From contig JASGDY010000086.1 of NCBI GenBank assembly GCA_047606825.1, positions 1 through 20,914 on the forward strand: DNA of 20,914 bases. The letters are read 5' to 3'. The notes beneath the pieces were generated by a model that did not search any database, was not told the origin of the DNA, and was given only the letters and a program-made list of their open reading frames with translations. The stretch comes from Rhizosphaericola sp047606825. GTDB lineage: Bacteria; Bacteroidota; Bacteroidia; Chitinophagales; Chitinophagaceae. Below are positions 9,059 to 16,583 of this stretch, piece after piece; the first letter of the stretch is position 1, and each line of letters starts with the position of its first letter. The position numbers and the translations under genes were made by a program.

Positions 9059-9163
9059 TTATTAATGGGAGCAAGATATATGACCTATTAAGTTTTCTAA
9101 AACGCATAACCAGTAAGGGTTTATATTTCACACATAGGGCATAATTACCCAAACGATTAATAA
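9059..9163 (-). repeat. 105-bp inverted repeat, copy 2
   Basis: This is the partner of 6435-6539 in opposite orientation (104/105 identical). It starts inside the end of the GH2 gene: the first base of the repeat is the third base of the penultimate Pro codon, and the repeat itself supplies the last Tyr codon and the TAA stop (9157-9159). It ends 54 bp before the GH28 start codon, so it fills most of the gap between GH2 and GH28. Together the two copies bracket a 2,519-bp segment holding GH28 and the small CE12 gene. Confidence 0.95.
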
Positions 9164-12003
9164 GGTACATTCTCTACCTTTGGTTTTGAATCTTTCTTCT
9201 TTGTATTACTCACAGGTGGAATTCCAAAATAAAAAACTAAACCATTTTTAAATGTTCCGTCAATATGGTTCAATTCACTCTGCGGACCAAGTTTTTTGGT
9301 GCTGGCATTGATATTCAACGCAAATTTAGAACCCATCGGGGGAATGAAATTTACAAAACTAATATCGCCGGGTGGTAATGGAGGATAAGGTTTCGCTCCG
9401 GATAAACCATAAAAATCAAACAACCTTACATTCATCGATTCCGTCAGAGATGCCGCATAAAACTTGCCTTCCGCCGTATTGAACTCCATCCAAACAATAT
9501 CGCCAAAATAACCTTTAAATTCAGGATAAATCAATGGTGGGCAGCTCGTTTTCGTATCGTTATACATATTATGCCAAACATTGACAGGCGTACCTTCCTG
9601 CCTATTTTTCCACAGACGATACGGACCTTTACCTAACCATATTTTTTCCAATATATAGTTTTCCGGATAGGAAAAACTAATACCTCCAAACAAATAATCT
9701 CCCGTCAATGCATATTCGTAATCCAGTCGGGCAAGTCCGTTAGCAGCCATCGTCCACACGGCAGATTTCAACGTACCATTATAATTAAAACGCAAGACAA
9801 TTGTTTTGTCCGTCGAATCAAGTGTATAATTATTCAAACTATAATTACCTGTCGTCGGGATTGGTCCATTACCAAACGAAAATTTATTGCCCGAAGTATT
9901 TTCCACATTCAGAAGCAAACCCGTTTTCTTATCAAAAAACAAAACAACCTCTCCCCCTTTTACAACAATCGTGGAATCATTGGTTTCAGTTTTTAATACG
10001 GAACTTGCGGCTATTTTAAAATCACGGTCAATAATAGTTTTATTGGATTGTAATTTCCATATCAATTCATCCAAGACCTTATTATCCGGCGACATAATCA
10101 CCCAAGAAATCGCATCATAAGATCGCCAATCTGACGGCAAAGTTGGTGTATATTCCAAACTGTCTAATGGCAACAAACTCGGCAACACTAACTCTCCCTT
10201 AGCTCCCACTACGGAAGAATCCTCGACACTAAAAGGATTGGCGTAGCGGAGCAATCTCCATCGTAGTGTACACCGATTGGCATTGGTATAGTGGTAACGA
10301 TTTTCAATCCTCATTTGACCATTAAAAATATCGGTTACAGGACGCAACTGTATCGGACAAAAAATAGAACGCAACGCATCGTAGCTCGCCTCTTTTTCAC
10401 GATAGGGTCCAACAATACCGTCATTAGCATTAAGACCATCATTGTCAATCTGGTTACTGCGGTCCGTCCGCATAATACCTTCGTCCAACAACGCCCAAAC
10501 AAATCCACCGCCGCTATTACGTGCGTGCCAATGCAATTCCCACATATCAGCCATGCCACTCGCCGCACCGCCATCATCTTGAGCATGCAGAAATTCCGTC
10601 GGCATATATATCAGTGTATCATTTTTAAATTTATTTAATGTACTATAATAATCTTCATAATGGTCGCAGTCAATTCCATTCATCGAATTACCCGGACGAT
10701 GATGCGGATGTATGACAGGACGTTGTGAATAATCCCATTGCGTAAACAATGGATCCAATGCCTTATTGGTTCCACCTTCATTTCCATTATCCCAAAAGAT
10801 AATGCACGGATGGTTCTCATCACGCTGCACCATTTCTTTTACAAGCGGTGTTCCTGCTTGCGTACTATACCATTTCTGCCAACCTGCCAATTCATCCAAA
10901 ACATACAGCCCAACAGAATCACAAATATCCAGAAAACGCCTGTCCGGAGGATAATGCGAGCACCGAACTGCATTCATGTTCATACCTTTTATCAACAATA
11001 CATCGGACAACTGAAGCGAATCATTTAACGTGCGTCCACTTTCCGGCCAGAAACAATGTCGATTGACGCCTTTCATCTTTACTTTAACGCCATTGATATA
11101 AATGCCGTCGCCTTTTTTAATTTCAATCGTCCTAAATCCAAAACGTTCTTCAACCGAATGCACCTGCTTATTGTCCAATAGTAAAGAATAACGAGCCTTG
11201 TATAGTTGAGGCGTTTCAGATGTCCATGTTTTTATATTGGGAAAATTATTCTTTAATTCTATCGAAGTATCGTTCGAATTAAATCCTTTTTGTAGAGTCC
11301 CCAACAATTTGCCCGACAAGTCAGTGACATCCACTTTCACGACACCACGTTTGCCATGCGTCTGTAAAGCCAAGCGGGTGGAAAAATCTCCTTTAAAACC
11401 GGCATTGACACTAACGTGTTGGATATGTGCAGTAGGCAATGCTTTTAAATAAACAGGACGAAATATCCCACCGAAAATCCAATAGTCCGCTAACCGTTCT
11501 GCATTATTGACACTGGCATCGCTACTCATTTTGGCGACATCAACTTCCAGGACATTCTTTTTATTAAAGTTCAAAAACGACGTAATATCATACTCAAATT
11601 GATAAAAAGCACCACGATGAGTAGCACCAACACTTTTACCATTTATCCGAACATCCGTGTCGGTCATGGATGCTTCAAAAACAATCTTTATCGTACAACC
11701 CTTCCAATTGGAAGGAACGTCAAACGCATATCTATACAAGCCTTTTTCATCTGCAAAACAAAAATTTTTTCCATACGTTTTATAGTCGCGTCCATAATTA
11801 TAGCTTCCAAAACCCTGCTGTTCCCAACAGGAAGGCACCTGAATCGTCGTCCAGAAACCACTCTTGCGACCTCCTGTGCAAAAGAAGTCCCATGTCCTGG
11901 TATCATTGTTGCCTGTACCACTTAAATATTTTATCTGCGTGCTTTGACCTGCAACGAATTGCCCAACAAAGAGCGAAAACAATAGGACTATAATATTTTT
12001 CAT
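9157..12003 (-). CDS. GH2 family glycoside hydrolase, probable beta-galactosidase
   Basis: This 948-residue retaining glycosidase of family 2 has a signal peptide (residues 1-20, cleavage near VAGQ). Domains in order: jelly-roll sugar-binding domain at about 40-190 (WTTIQVPSCWEQQGFG, GLYRYAFDVPSNW, NGKSVG); immunoglobulin-like domain at about 190-290; TIM barrel from about 295 (RFGFRTIEI, INGVKVKMKGVNRHCFWPE, MNAVRCSHYPPDRRFLD). The acid/base is Glu409 in FWDNGNEGG and the likely nucleophile is Glu470 in YMPTEF. A C-terminal beta-rich extension follows. In RG-I loci such enzymes remove beta-linked galactose from side chains, acting in the periplasm. Beta-glucuronidase or arabinopyranosidase activity cannot be excluded. 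The CE12-like gene upstream ends 24 bp away. Oddly, the final codons lie inside the 105-bp repeat. Confidence 0.88.
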   Translation of the reverse strand: MKNIIVLLFSLFVGQFVAGQSTQIKYLSGTGNNDTRTWDFFCTGGRKSGFWTTIQVPSCWEQQGFGSYNYGRDYKTYGKNFCFADEKGLYRYAFDVPSNWKGCTIKIVFEASMTDTDVRINGKSVGATHRGAFYQFEYDITSFLNFNKKNVLEVDVAKMSSDASVNNAERLADYWIFGGIFRPVYLKALPTAHIQHVSVNAGFKGDFSTRLALQTHGKRGVVKVDVTDLSGKLLGTLQKGFNSNDTSIELKNNFPNIKTWTSETPQLYKARYSLLLDNKQVHSVEERFGFRTIEIKKGDGIYINGVKVKMKGVNRHCFWPESGRTLNDSLQLSDVLLIKGMNMNAVRCSHYPPDRRFLDICDSVGLYVLDELAGWQKWYSTQAGTPLVKEMVQRDENHPCIIFWDNGNEGGTNKALDPLFTQWDYSQRPVIHPHHRPGNSMNGIDCDHYEDYYSTLNKFKNDTLIYMPTEFLHAQDDGGAASGMADMWELHWHARNSGGGFVWALLDEGIMRTDRSNQIDNDGLNANDGIVGPYREKEASYDALRSIFCPIQLRPVTDIFNGQMRIENRYHYTNANRCTLRWRLLRYANPFSVEDSSVVGAKGELVLPSLLPLDSLEYTPTLPSDWRSYDAISWVIMSPDNKVLDELIWKLQSNKTIIDRDFKIAASSVLKTETNDSTIVVKGGEVVLFFDKKTGLLLNVENTSGNKFSFGNGPIPTTGNYSLNNYTLDSTDKTIVLRFNYNGTLKSAVWTMAANGLARLDYEYALTGDYLFGGISFSYPENYILEKIWLGKGPYRLWKNRQEGTPVNVWHNMYNDTKTSCPPLIYPEFKGYFGDIVWMEFNTAEGKFYAASLTESMNVRLFDFYGLSGAKPYPPLPPGDISFVNFIPPMGSKFALNINASTKKLGPQSELNHIDGTFKNGLVFYFGIPPVSNTKKKDSKPKVENVPY

Positions 12004-12027
12004 TTGAAATAATTCATGTTAAAAACT

Positions 12028-13284
12028 TCAATTCCCGTCTGGTTTCCGCACTTCATTTATCGGACTCATTGGAATCGGAACATCTGAAAAACTATCGGGC
12101 TGAGAAGGATCAAAAACACGATATTGTGGCAAGACAAAACTTCCAACACCTAAATCAGAATGTGCAAGCTTAGTCGCGACACACTTCGCCACTTCATACG
12201 CCCCGAAACTCGTAAAATGCGTATTGTCTTTCAGTTCCTTTTGCTGCCCGGGAAACGTATTGGCTGGAAAATGCACAAAAGCTTTTGTGGACTTTTCCGC
12301 GCCCCAAGCCTCATACATCTGTGTCGTCATCGCGTTCAAATCTATAAGCACAGCATTCAGTTCACGTGCAACTTGACGCATCGCTTCCGGATAATCGCCC
12401 AGTGTGTTGACTATCTTTCCGTCCTCCCCAAAATTCCGCCGACTTATGGACGTTACCAATACTGGAATTAATTTTCTTTCCCTTGCCTGTACGACCCAAC
12501 TTTTTAAGGAGTCTTTATAGGAAGTGAACGGTTCTAAATGGTTACCACCTTTTTTCTGGTCGTTGTGTGCAAACTCTACAAACAAATAATCGCCAGGTTT
12601 AGCCAAACTAAATATTTTTTTCAGTCTATTTTCCCGAACAAATGCTTTTATCGTCTCGCCAGATTCAGCATAGTTCGCAACGATTACACTATCCGAACGT
12701 AACATGCATGGAAGCATCTGTCCCCACGCAGCCCAAGGTTCGTATGGCTGGTCAACCACAGTAGAGTTACCCGCAAGAAAAATCGTCGGCACAGAATAGG
12801 AAACTGTATCAATTTGAATATTCTTTAACACAATGTCTTTCCCATATATTTCCAATGTCAATTTATTATCCCAATGCGGATAACTCCGCTCTCTTAGCTT
12901 CAACCGTATCTGTTGTTTCGTTCCATGTATCAAACTGTCGCGTACATGTACTAAAAAAGAAAAGGTTTCTTTTTTATTTTTTCTTAGCGGCTGGTTTAAC
13001 AGCATTAAACGGCGATTCTCAACTTTGACAGATATGCCATTGTCCTTTTTAGACGATAAGACTGTAACAGAAACTTTATAGTTACCTTCCTTCAATTTTG
13101 AAGAAAACAGAAGAGCATTCGAGCTTCCACCAACCGGAGAAAAGCCATATCCTCGTTCATCTGAATACAGATCTTCTTGTTTTAAATTTGTATCAATCCC
13201 ATTTGTTGCACATACAAAATGTACCTGGGCACATAGAGAACCCAAACATATATTAACAGTCAAAAACAGTAATAACTTTTTCAT
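12028..13284 (-). CDS. Two-domain CE12-like acetylesterase (SGNH hydrolase)
   Basis: This 418-residue secreted esterase has a signal peptide (residues 1-20, LCAQ). An N-terminal beta-sandwich at about 21-160 resembles the galactose-binding-like module seen in front of bacterial rhamnogalacturonan acetylesterases. The SGNH domain follows at about 165-375. Block I is FLAGNSTVVDQ with nucleophile Ser174; the usual GDS is GNS, a variant I recall from Bacteroidota homologues. Next come ANYAESGETIKAF, FAHND with Asn241, and block V DNTHF with Asp353 and His356. It should deacetylate RG-I in the periplasm or at the surface. It is the second CE12-type enzyme in the locus, with a different architecture and little sequence in common with the 6773-7549 product, so the two probably act on different acetyl positions or chain lengths. 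RhaM lies 33 bp upstream and GH2 24 bp downstream. Confidence 0.87.
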   Translation of the reverse strand: MKKLLLFLTVNICLGSLCAQVHFVCATNGIDTNLKQEDLYSDERGYGFSPVGGSSNALLFSSKLKEGNYKVSVTVLSSKKDNGISVKVENRRLMLLNQPLRKNKKETFSFLVHVRDSLIHGTKQQIRLKLRERSYPHWDNKLTLEIYGKDIVLKNIQIDTVSYSVPTIFLAGNSTVVDQPYEPWAAWGQMLPCMLRSDSVIVANYAESGETIKAFVRENRLKKIFSLAKPGDYLFVEFAHNDQKKGGNHLEPFTSYKDSLKSWVVQARERKLIPVLVTSISRRNFGEDGKIVNTLGDYPEAMRQVARELNAVLIDLNAMTTQMYEAWGAEKSTKAFVHFPANTFPGQQKELKDNTHFTSFGAYEVAKCVATKLAHSDLGVGSFVLPQYRVFDPSQPDSFSDVPIPMSPINEVRKPDGN

Positions 13285-13317
13285 TATTTTATATTGTTAT
13301 GAGTTAAAAAAATACTA

Positions 13318-13626
13318 TCACGCCATAAAAAACACTTCATCCAACTTCTCCGTCTTAGGAGAAAAATCTTCATTGACTTCCATGATATCGCTCATGTATT
13401 TCCACCATTTTTGGACAATCAGTTCCGAACCTAAACCTTGCGACGAAACGTCCGACTGTTCTTGTACGGCAAACAAGGTATTGGTAGATTGCTGAACAAA
13501 TATATGGTAGTTGCTGATACCGTTTTCCTTTAAAAGCTGGACCAGTTCAGCCCATATCGCATCGTGCCTTTTCTTGTACTCTTCCAAACAATTAGGCAAC
13601 AGTTTCATACTAAATGCAATCGTCAT
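13318..13626 (-). CDS. rhaM: L-rhamnose mutarotase
   Basis: This 102-residue cytoplasmic enzyme interconverts alpha and beta anomers of L-rhamnose, so that the isomerase receives its preferred form. The ferredoxin-like dimeric family is recognised by EEYKKRHDAIW with catalytic His21, GISNYHIFVQ (Tyr40), and the C-terminal block QKWWKYMSDIM...NEDFSP...L.EVF, which aligns closely with E. coli RhaM. Length is exactly that of the family. It starts two bases after the GH105 stop codon, which points to translational coupling, and is followed by the CE12-like gene after 33 bp. This placement puts a cytoplasmic rhamnose enzyme inside the row of secreted hydrolases and ties the hydrolase operon to rhamnose use. 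Confidence 0.93.
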   Translation of the reverse strand: MTIAFSMKLLPNCLEEYKKRHDAIWAELVQLLKENGISNYHIFVQQSTNTLFAVQEQSDVSSQGLGSELIVQKWWKYMSDIMEVNEDFSPKTEKLDEVFFMA

Positions 13627-13628
13627 GG

Positions 13629-14861
13629 TTATAATTTTTTAAGTTGATAAACTTCCGAACCAGCCAGCAAAAAGCAACCCAATCCATAATCTTCAAAATC
13701 TGGAACATTGTTATAGTTCACAGGTTGACCGTCCTTTGGCTCTTTACCGGTACCTTGCACATATCCTAAAAACCCATCCGAATGTAACGCAGCATTAACC
13801 ATTCCATTCCAAGCCTTGCGTATCACAGGAAGATATTCTTTTGCATTTAAAAGTCCATTGTTGACGGCTGATGCATAACCATATACAAACAAAGCCGTAC
13901 CCGATGTCTCCTTACCACCGAAATGCGTAGAATCCAGCAAACTTACATTCCAAAAACCATCAGACCTTTGCAACGGTTTCAGTGCTTTCAACATTTGTAT
14001 TAAGTCCCGTTCGTATTCTTTTCTGTGCATCTCATTTTTGGGAATTGTTTCCAACACACGAACCAATGCAGCAACGACCCAGCCATTACCACGCGACCAA
14101 TAACAGTATTGTCCATTGGGTTCTTTGTACGGCGGTACGAAATCTTTATCCCGCCACCAGATTCCGTCTTTTGCATTAAATAGTCCGCCAGCTTCTACAT
14201 CTCTCGTATGCCGATACATCCTATACATATAATTATAGTAAAGCGTATCGTCGTTATACAGTTTTCCAAGTTTAGCAAATACAGGCATCGCCATTTGAAT
14301 AGCATCAATCCAAGTCCAATAATCAATACGATTTGACTGTATTGTATGGTCGATACTCTGTTTAATATTAGTTATCTTCGCACTGTCTTTTTGTAAAAAA
14401 AATAAATCAATATACGTTTGGCCGCAAGCCTGATCATCGGCGTTGACCGTTGTGTAACCACCGCGCAAGTTCCAATCGTGTCGTGCGCCCCAGAGAAGTG
14501 CATAGTCCAACAATTGTTTATTATTATTCAAACGATACAATTCCATCAGACCTTCATAATAGACCGCACGTGTCCATATATTGCTGGGGCGTGCCTTGTT
14601 GGTTACAATGGCTTTAAATGGGTCGGGCCATTTTTGCATAAAATAGCTGTTTGCCAATTCCATTGACTGCAATACACTTGAACGTGTTATTTTTTGGGAA
14701 AATACACTGAGGGGCAGGATGAGTAAACAAACTATACTACGATGCAATACACTAAAACATATATTGAACCTACTGACCGGTATCTCTACCGACCTAAACA
14801 ATTGCTGGCCGGTGGAGATGTCGGCAGATAAATGAAAATAAATTAATTTCAACCATTTCAT
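13629..14861 (-). CDS. GH105 unsaturated rhamnogalacturonyl hydrolase
   Basis: This (alpha/alpha)6-barrel hydrolase of family 105 removes the 4,5-unsaturated galacturonate from lyase-generated oligosaccharides by hydrating the double bond. Family features seen: WTRAVYYEGLMELYR at about 96-110, ADDQACGQTYIDLFFL at about 141-156, the catalytic-type segment YWTWIDAIQMAMPVF with Asp186, RGNGWVVAALVRVLE, and the glycine-rich C-terminal end DYGLGCFLLAGSEVY. The protein is 410 residues, longer than the usual 370 or so. About 37 residues precede the hydrophobic stretch SIVCLLILPLSVFSQ, which is the likely signal peptide. The ATG at 14861 is therefore uncertain, and a TTG or other non-ATG start close to the signal may be the real one. 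The kinase gene ends 120 bp upstream. RhaM follows 2 bp downstream. Confidence 0.9.
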   Translation of the reverse strand: MKWLKLIYFHLSADISTGQQLFRSVEIPVSRFNICFSVLHRSIVCLLILPLSVFSQKITRSSVLQSMELANSYFMQKWPDPFKAIVTNKARPSNIWTRAVYYEGLMELYRLNNNKQLLDYALLWGARHDWNLRGGYTTVNADDQACGQTYIDLFFLQKDSAKITNIKQSIDHTIQSNRIDYWTWIDAIQMAMPVFAKLGKLYNDDTLYYNYMYRMYRHTRDVEAGGLFNAKDGIWWRDKDFVPPYKEPNGQYCYWSRGNGWVVAALVRVLETIPKNEMHRKEYERDLIQMLKALKPLQRSDGFWNVSLLDSTHFGGKETSGTALFVYGYASAVNNGLLNAKEYLPVIRKAWNGMVNAALHSDGFLGYVQGTGKEPKDGQPVNYNNVPDFEDYGLGCFLLAGSEVYQLKKL

Positions 14862-14939
14862 CTGTATATCTTATGTTTTTCTCAATTGTCAGATGTAATC
14901 CAGCAAAAAATTTTAATCGCTTTGGATATAAATGTGCTC

Positions 14940-14967
14940 AAAAAAAATTTTATGCTTCATTTCATAA
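14940..14967 (-). terminator. Weak candidate terminator after the kinase gene
   Basis: On the minus strand, 15 bp past the kinase stop codon, TTATG (14967-14963) pairs with CATAA (14954-14950) around an 8-nt loop and is followed within two bases by eight U residues (14947-14940). The stem is short and AT-rich, so termination would be partial at best. If real, it separates the rhamnose-catabolic genes from the hydrolase genes that start with GH105. Confidence 0.25.
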
Positions 14968-14981
14968 GAGCAATTATTTAA

Positions 14982-16364
14982 TTAAATAGGATAAAACTTC
15001 ACTTTTATTAAATCCGTAAAATCGCGGGAATCCCCATCCTCATTGGGGAAACCGAGAACCATCGCCGCACCTAATGCTGTTGACTGTGGAACCTCGGCGG
15101 CATATAATTTTTTCGTTGGATTCAGCATCGCCATCATATTCATAAAAATATCATTATGCCCAAAACCACCGTCCACAAAAACCTCACGAACTTTATTTTC
15201 CATATCAACTATCTGCATAAAATACCGTTGTTCCTGTACCAATTCGTACATCAACTGATAATATGCAGTTTCCGCATCAGGAAAAATATCCAACCTCGTT
15301 GCAGCGAATGGAAAATGTTCCAACAATATATCCGTACCGACATTATAACCGGCATCCAACAAGGACAAGCCTTGCATACGTTCTTTTGCAAAAGTCAACT
15401 TGTGGAAATAGTCTGTATTCAACTGAAAATGCGCAGCAATACGCTCCACTTCCCTGCCATAAACATTTCCCAAAAATACACGGGAAGCCTTGACCGGATT
15501 GCCTTGATAGTTCAAATAACACAAACAGCCTTGCGACAATTCTTTTTTCGACAATAGTTGTGAATTAAACGGATTGAGCGTGATGCTCCAGGTACCCGTA
15601 GAAACCAACAAAAATGGTTGTTTCACTATTTTCAAATAAGGAACAAGCGCAGCCGAACTATCATGCAGCCCAATACCTACCGACAATGCATAACCTTTAA
15701 AATCCACGTGGGTTATTGTATCGCAGGGTTTTATAGGTGCGAGCTTGGACTGTACGTCAAGCTCTTTTGTCCAGGCGTGGTATTGCTTTTTCCCAAAATC
15801 CCAAAGGCTCGTATGACATCCGATACTCGTAATATCTGAATATTTCTGTCCCGACAACAAACTACTTAAATATTGCGGAAAATGCAACGAACGAAATATC
15901 TTGGCATACAGCTCTTTCCGTTTATGGTAAATACGGAATAGCTGCAATCCTGAATTGAGGTTGCCTTGTATAGGGCAACAGGTTTCCAGTTCAAATTTAA
16001 GTTGAGCATCTGCATCGGGCAACAACAGTTCCAAAAGCCCTTCAGGATAAGGCTTCAGATAGTTGAACATATCCACGACCGGTTTGCCAGCTTCATCAAC
16101 ATGGACAAGACTCGCACCGTAAGTAGAAAAATTGACAACCTGTATATCGTATTGATTGGACTGTAACAATTCATATAGCGTGTCCAACAAAAAAGATTCT
16201 ATTGTCGTGAGATTTTCACATTCATAACCGTCCTCGTCCAAGGTCTGCGGAAATGCAAGGCTACGCTGAAAAACCACACGATAATCCCTGTCAAACAAAA
16301 AAAACTTTTTGTTCGTTTTTCCTATATCCAATACGGCTACAACTTGTTCTTTGTTCATATCCAT
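14982..16364 (-). CDS. rhaB: FGGY-family carbohydrate kinase, probable L-rhamnulokinase
   Basis: This 460-residue FGGY kinase is expected to phosphorylate L-rhamnulose to L-rhamnulose-1-phosphate with ATP in the cytoplasm. The N-terminal ATPase lobe starts with VLDIGKTNKK (residues 11-20). The probable catalytic base is Asp235 in VGIGLHDSSAAL. The phosphate-binding segment LLVSTGTWSITLNPF is at about 252-266. The C-terminal lobe carries DGGFGHND (398-405) and STALGAAMVLG (428-438). Length is usual for the family. There are two possible ATG starts, 16364 and 16358. Substrate assignment comes from position: isomerase before it and the aldolase two genes before it. Sequence alone would also allow a fuculokinase- or xylulokinase-like role. 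A 219-bp gap separates it from the isomerase. Confidence 0.85.
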   Translation of the reverse strand: MDMNKEQVVAVLDIGKTNKKFFLFDRDYRVVFQRSLAFPQTLDEDGYECENLTTIESFLLDTLYELLQSNQYDIQVVNFSTYGASLVHVDEAGKPVVDMFNYLKPYPEGLLELLLPDADAQLKFELETCCPIQGNLNSGLQLFRIYHKRKELYAKIFRSLHFPQYLSSLLSGQKYSDITSIGCHTSLWDFGKKQYHAWTKELDVQSKLAPIKPCDTITHVDFKGYALSVGIGLHDSSAALVPYLKIVKQPFLLVSTGTWSITLNPFNSQLLSKKELSQGCLCYLNYQGNPVKASRVFLGNVYGREVERIAAHFQLNTDYFHKLTFAKERMQGLSLLDAGYNVGTDILLEHFPFAATRLDIFPDAETAYYQLMYELVQEQRYFMQIVDMENKVREVFVDGGFGHNDIFMNMMAMLNPTKKLYAAEVPQSTALGAAMVLGFPNEDGDSRDFTDLIKVKFYPI

Positions 16365-16583
16365 TTTTTAGGAGGCAAAAGGATTGGGGCACAAGGTTTG
16401 GAATATCTTAATGTAAAAAACCAATATTCAGAAGCGAATTTAAAAATATACCTCCTCCCTACCTCTCTTTCCGCAAAGTCTCTTTAGTTACCTCTTCAGT
16501 GCTGCTTCTCGGTCAGGAGAGTATGCGGAGAAGAAACGCTTTAGCTTACGCCTTATTGCTGATACCTCTCTCCTCGCACCTTT
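16365..16583. other. Non-coding, purine/pyrimidine-biased gap between isomerase and kinase
   Basis: No gene is supported. The minus strand is rich in AGAGG-type runs (for example around 16451-16468 and 16565-16575). TTTCCGCA at 16468-16475 faces TGCGGA at 16524-16529 and could close a roughly 60-nt stem-loop. Minus-strand GCCTCCT runs precede the kinase ATG. There is no clear promoter. The region may be a processing or stability element inside the operon. Confidence 0.3.
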
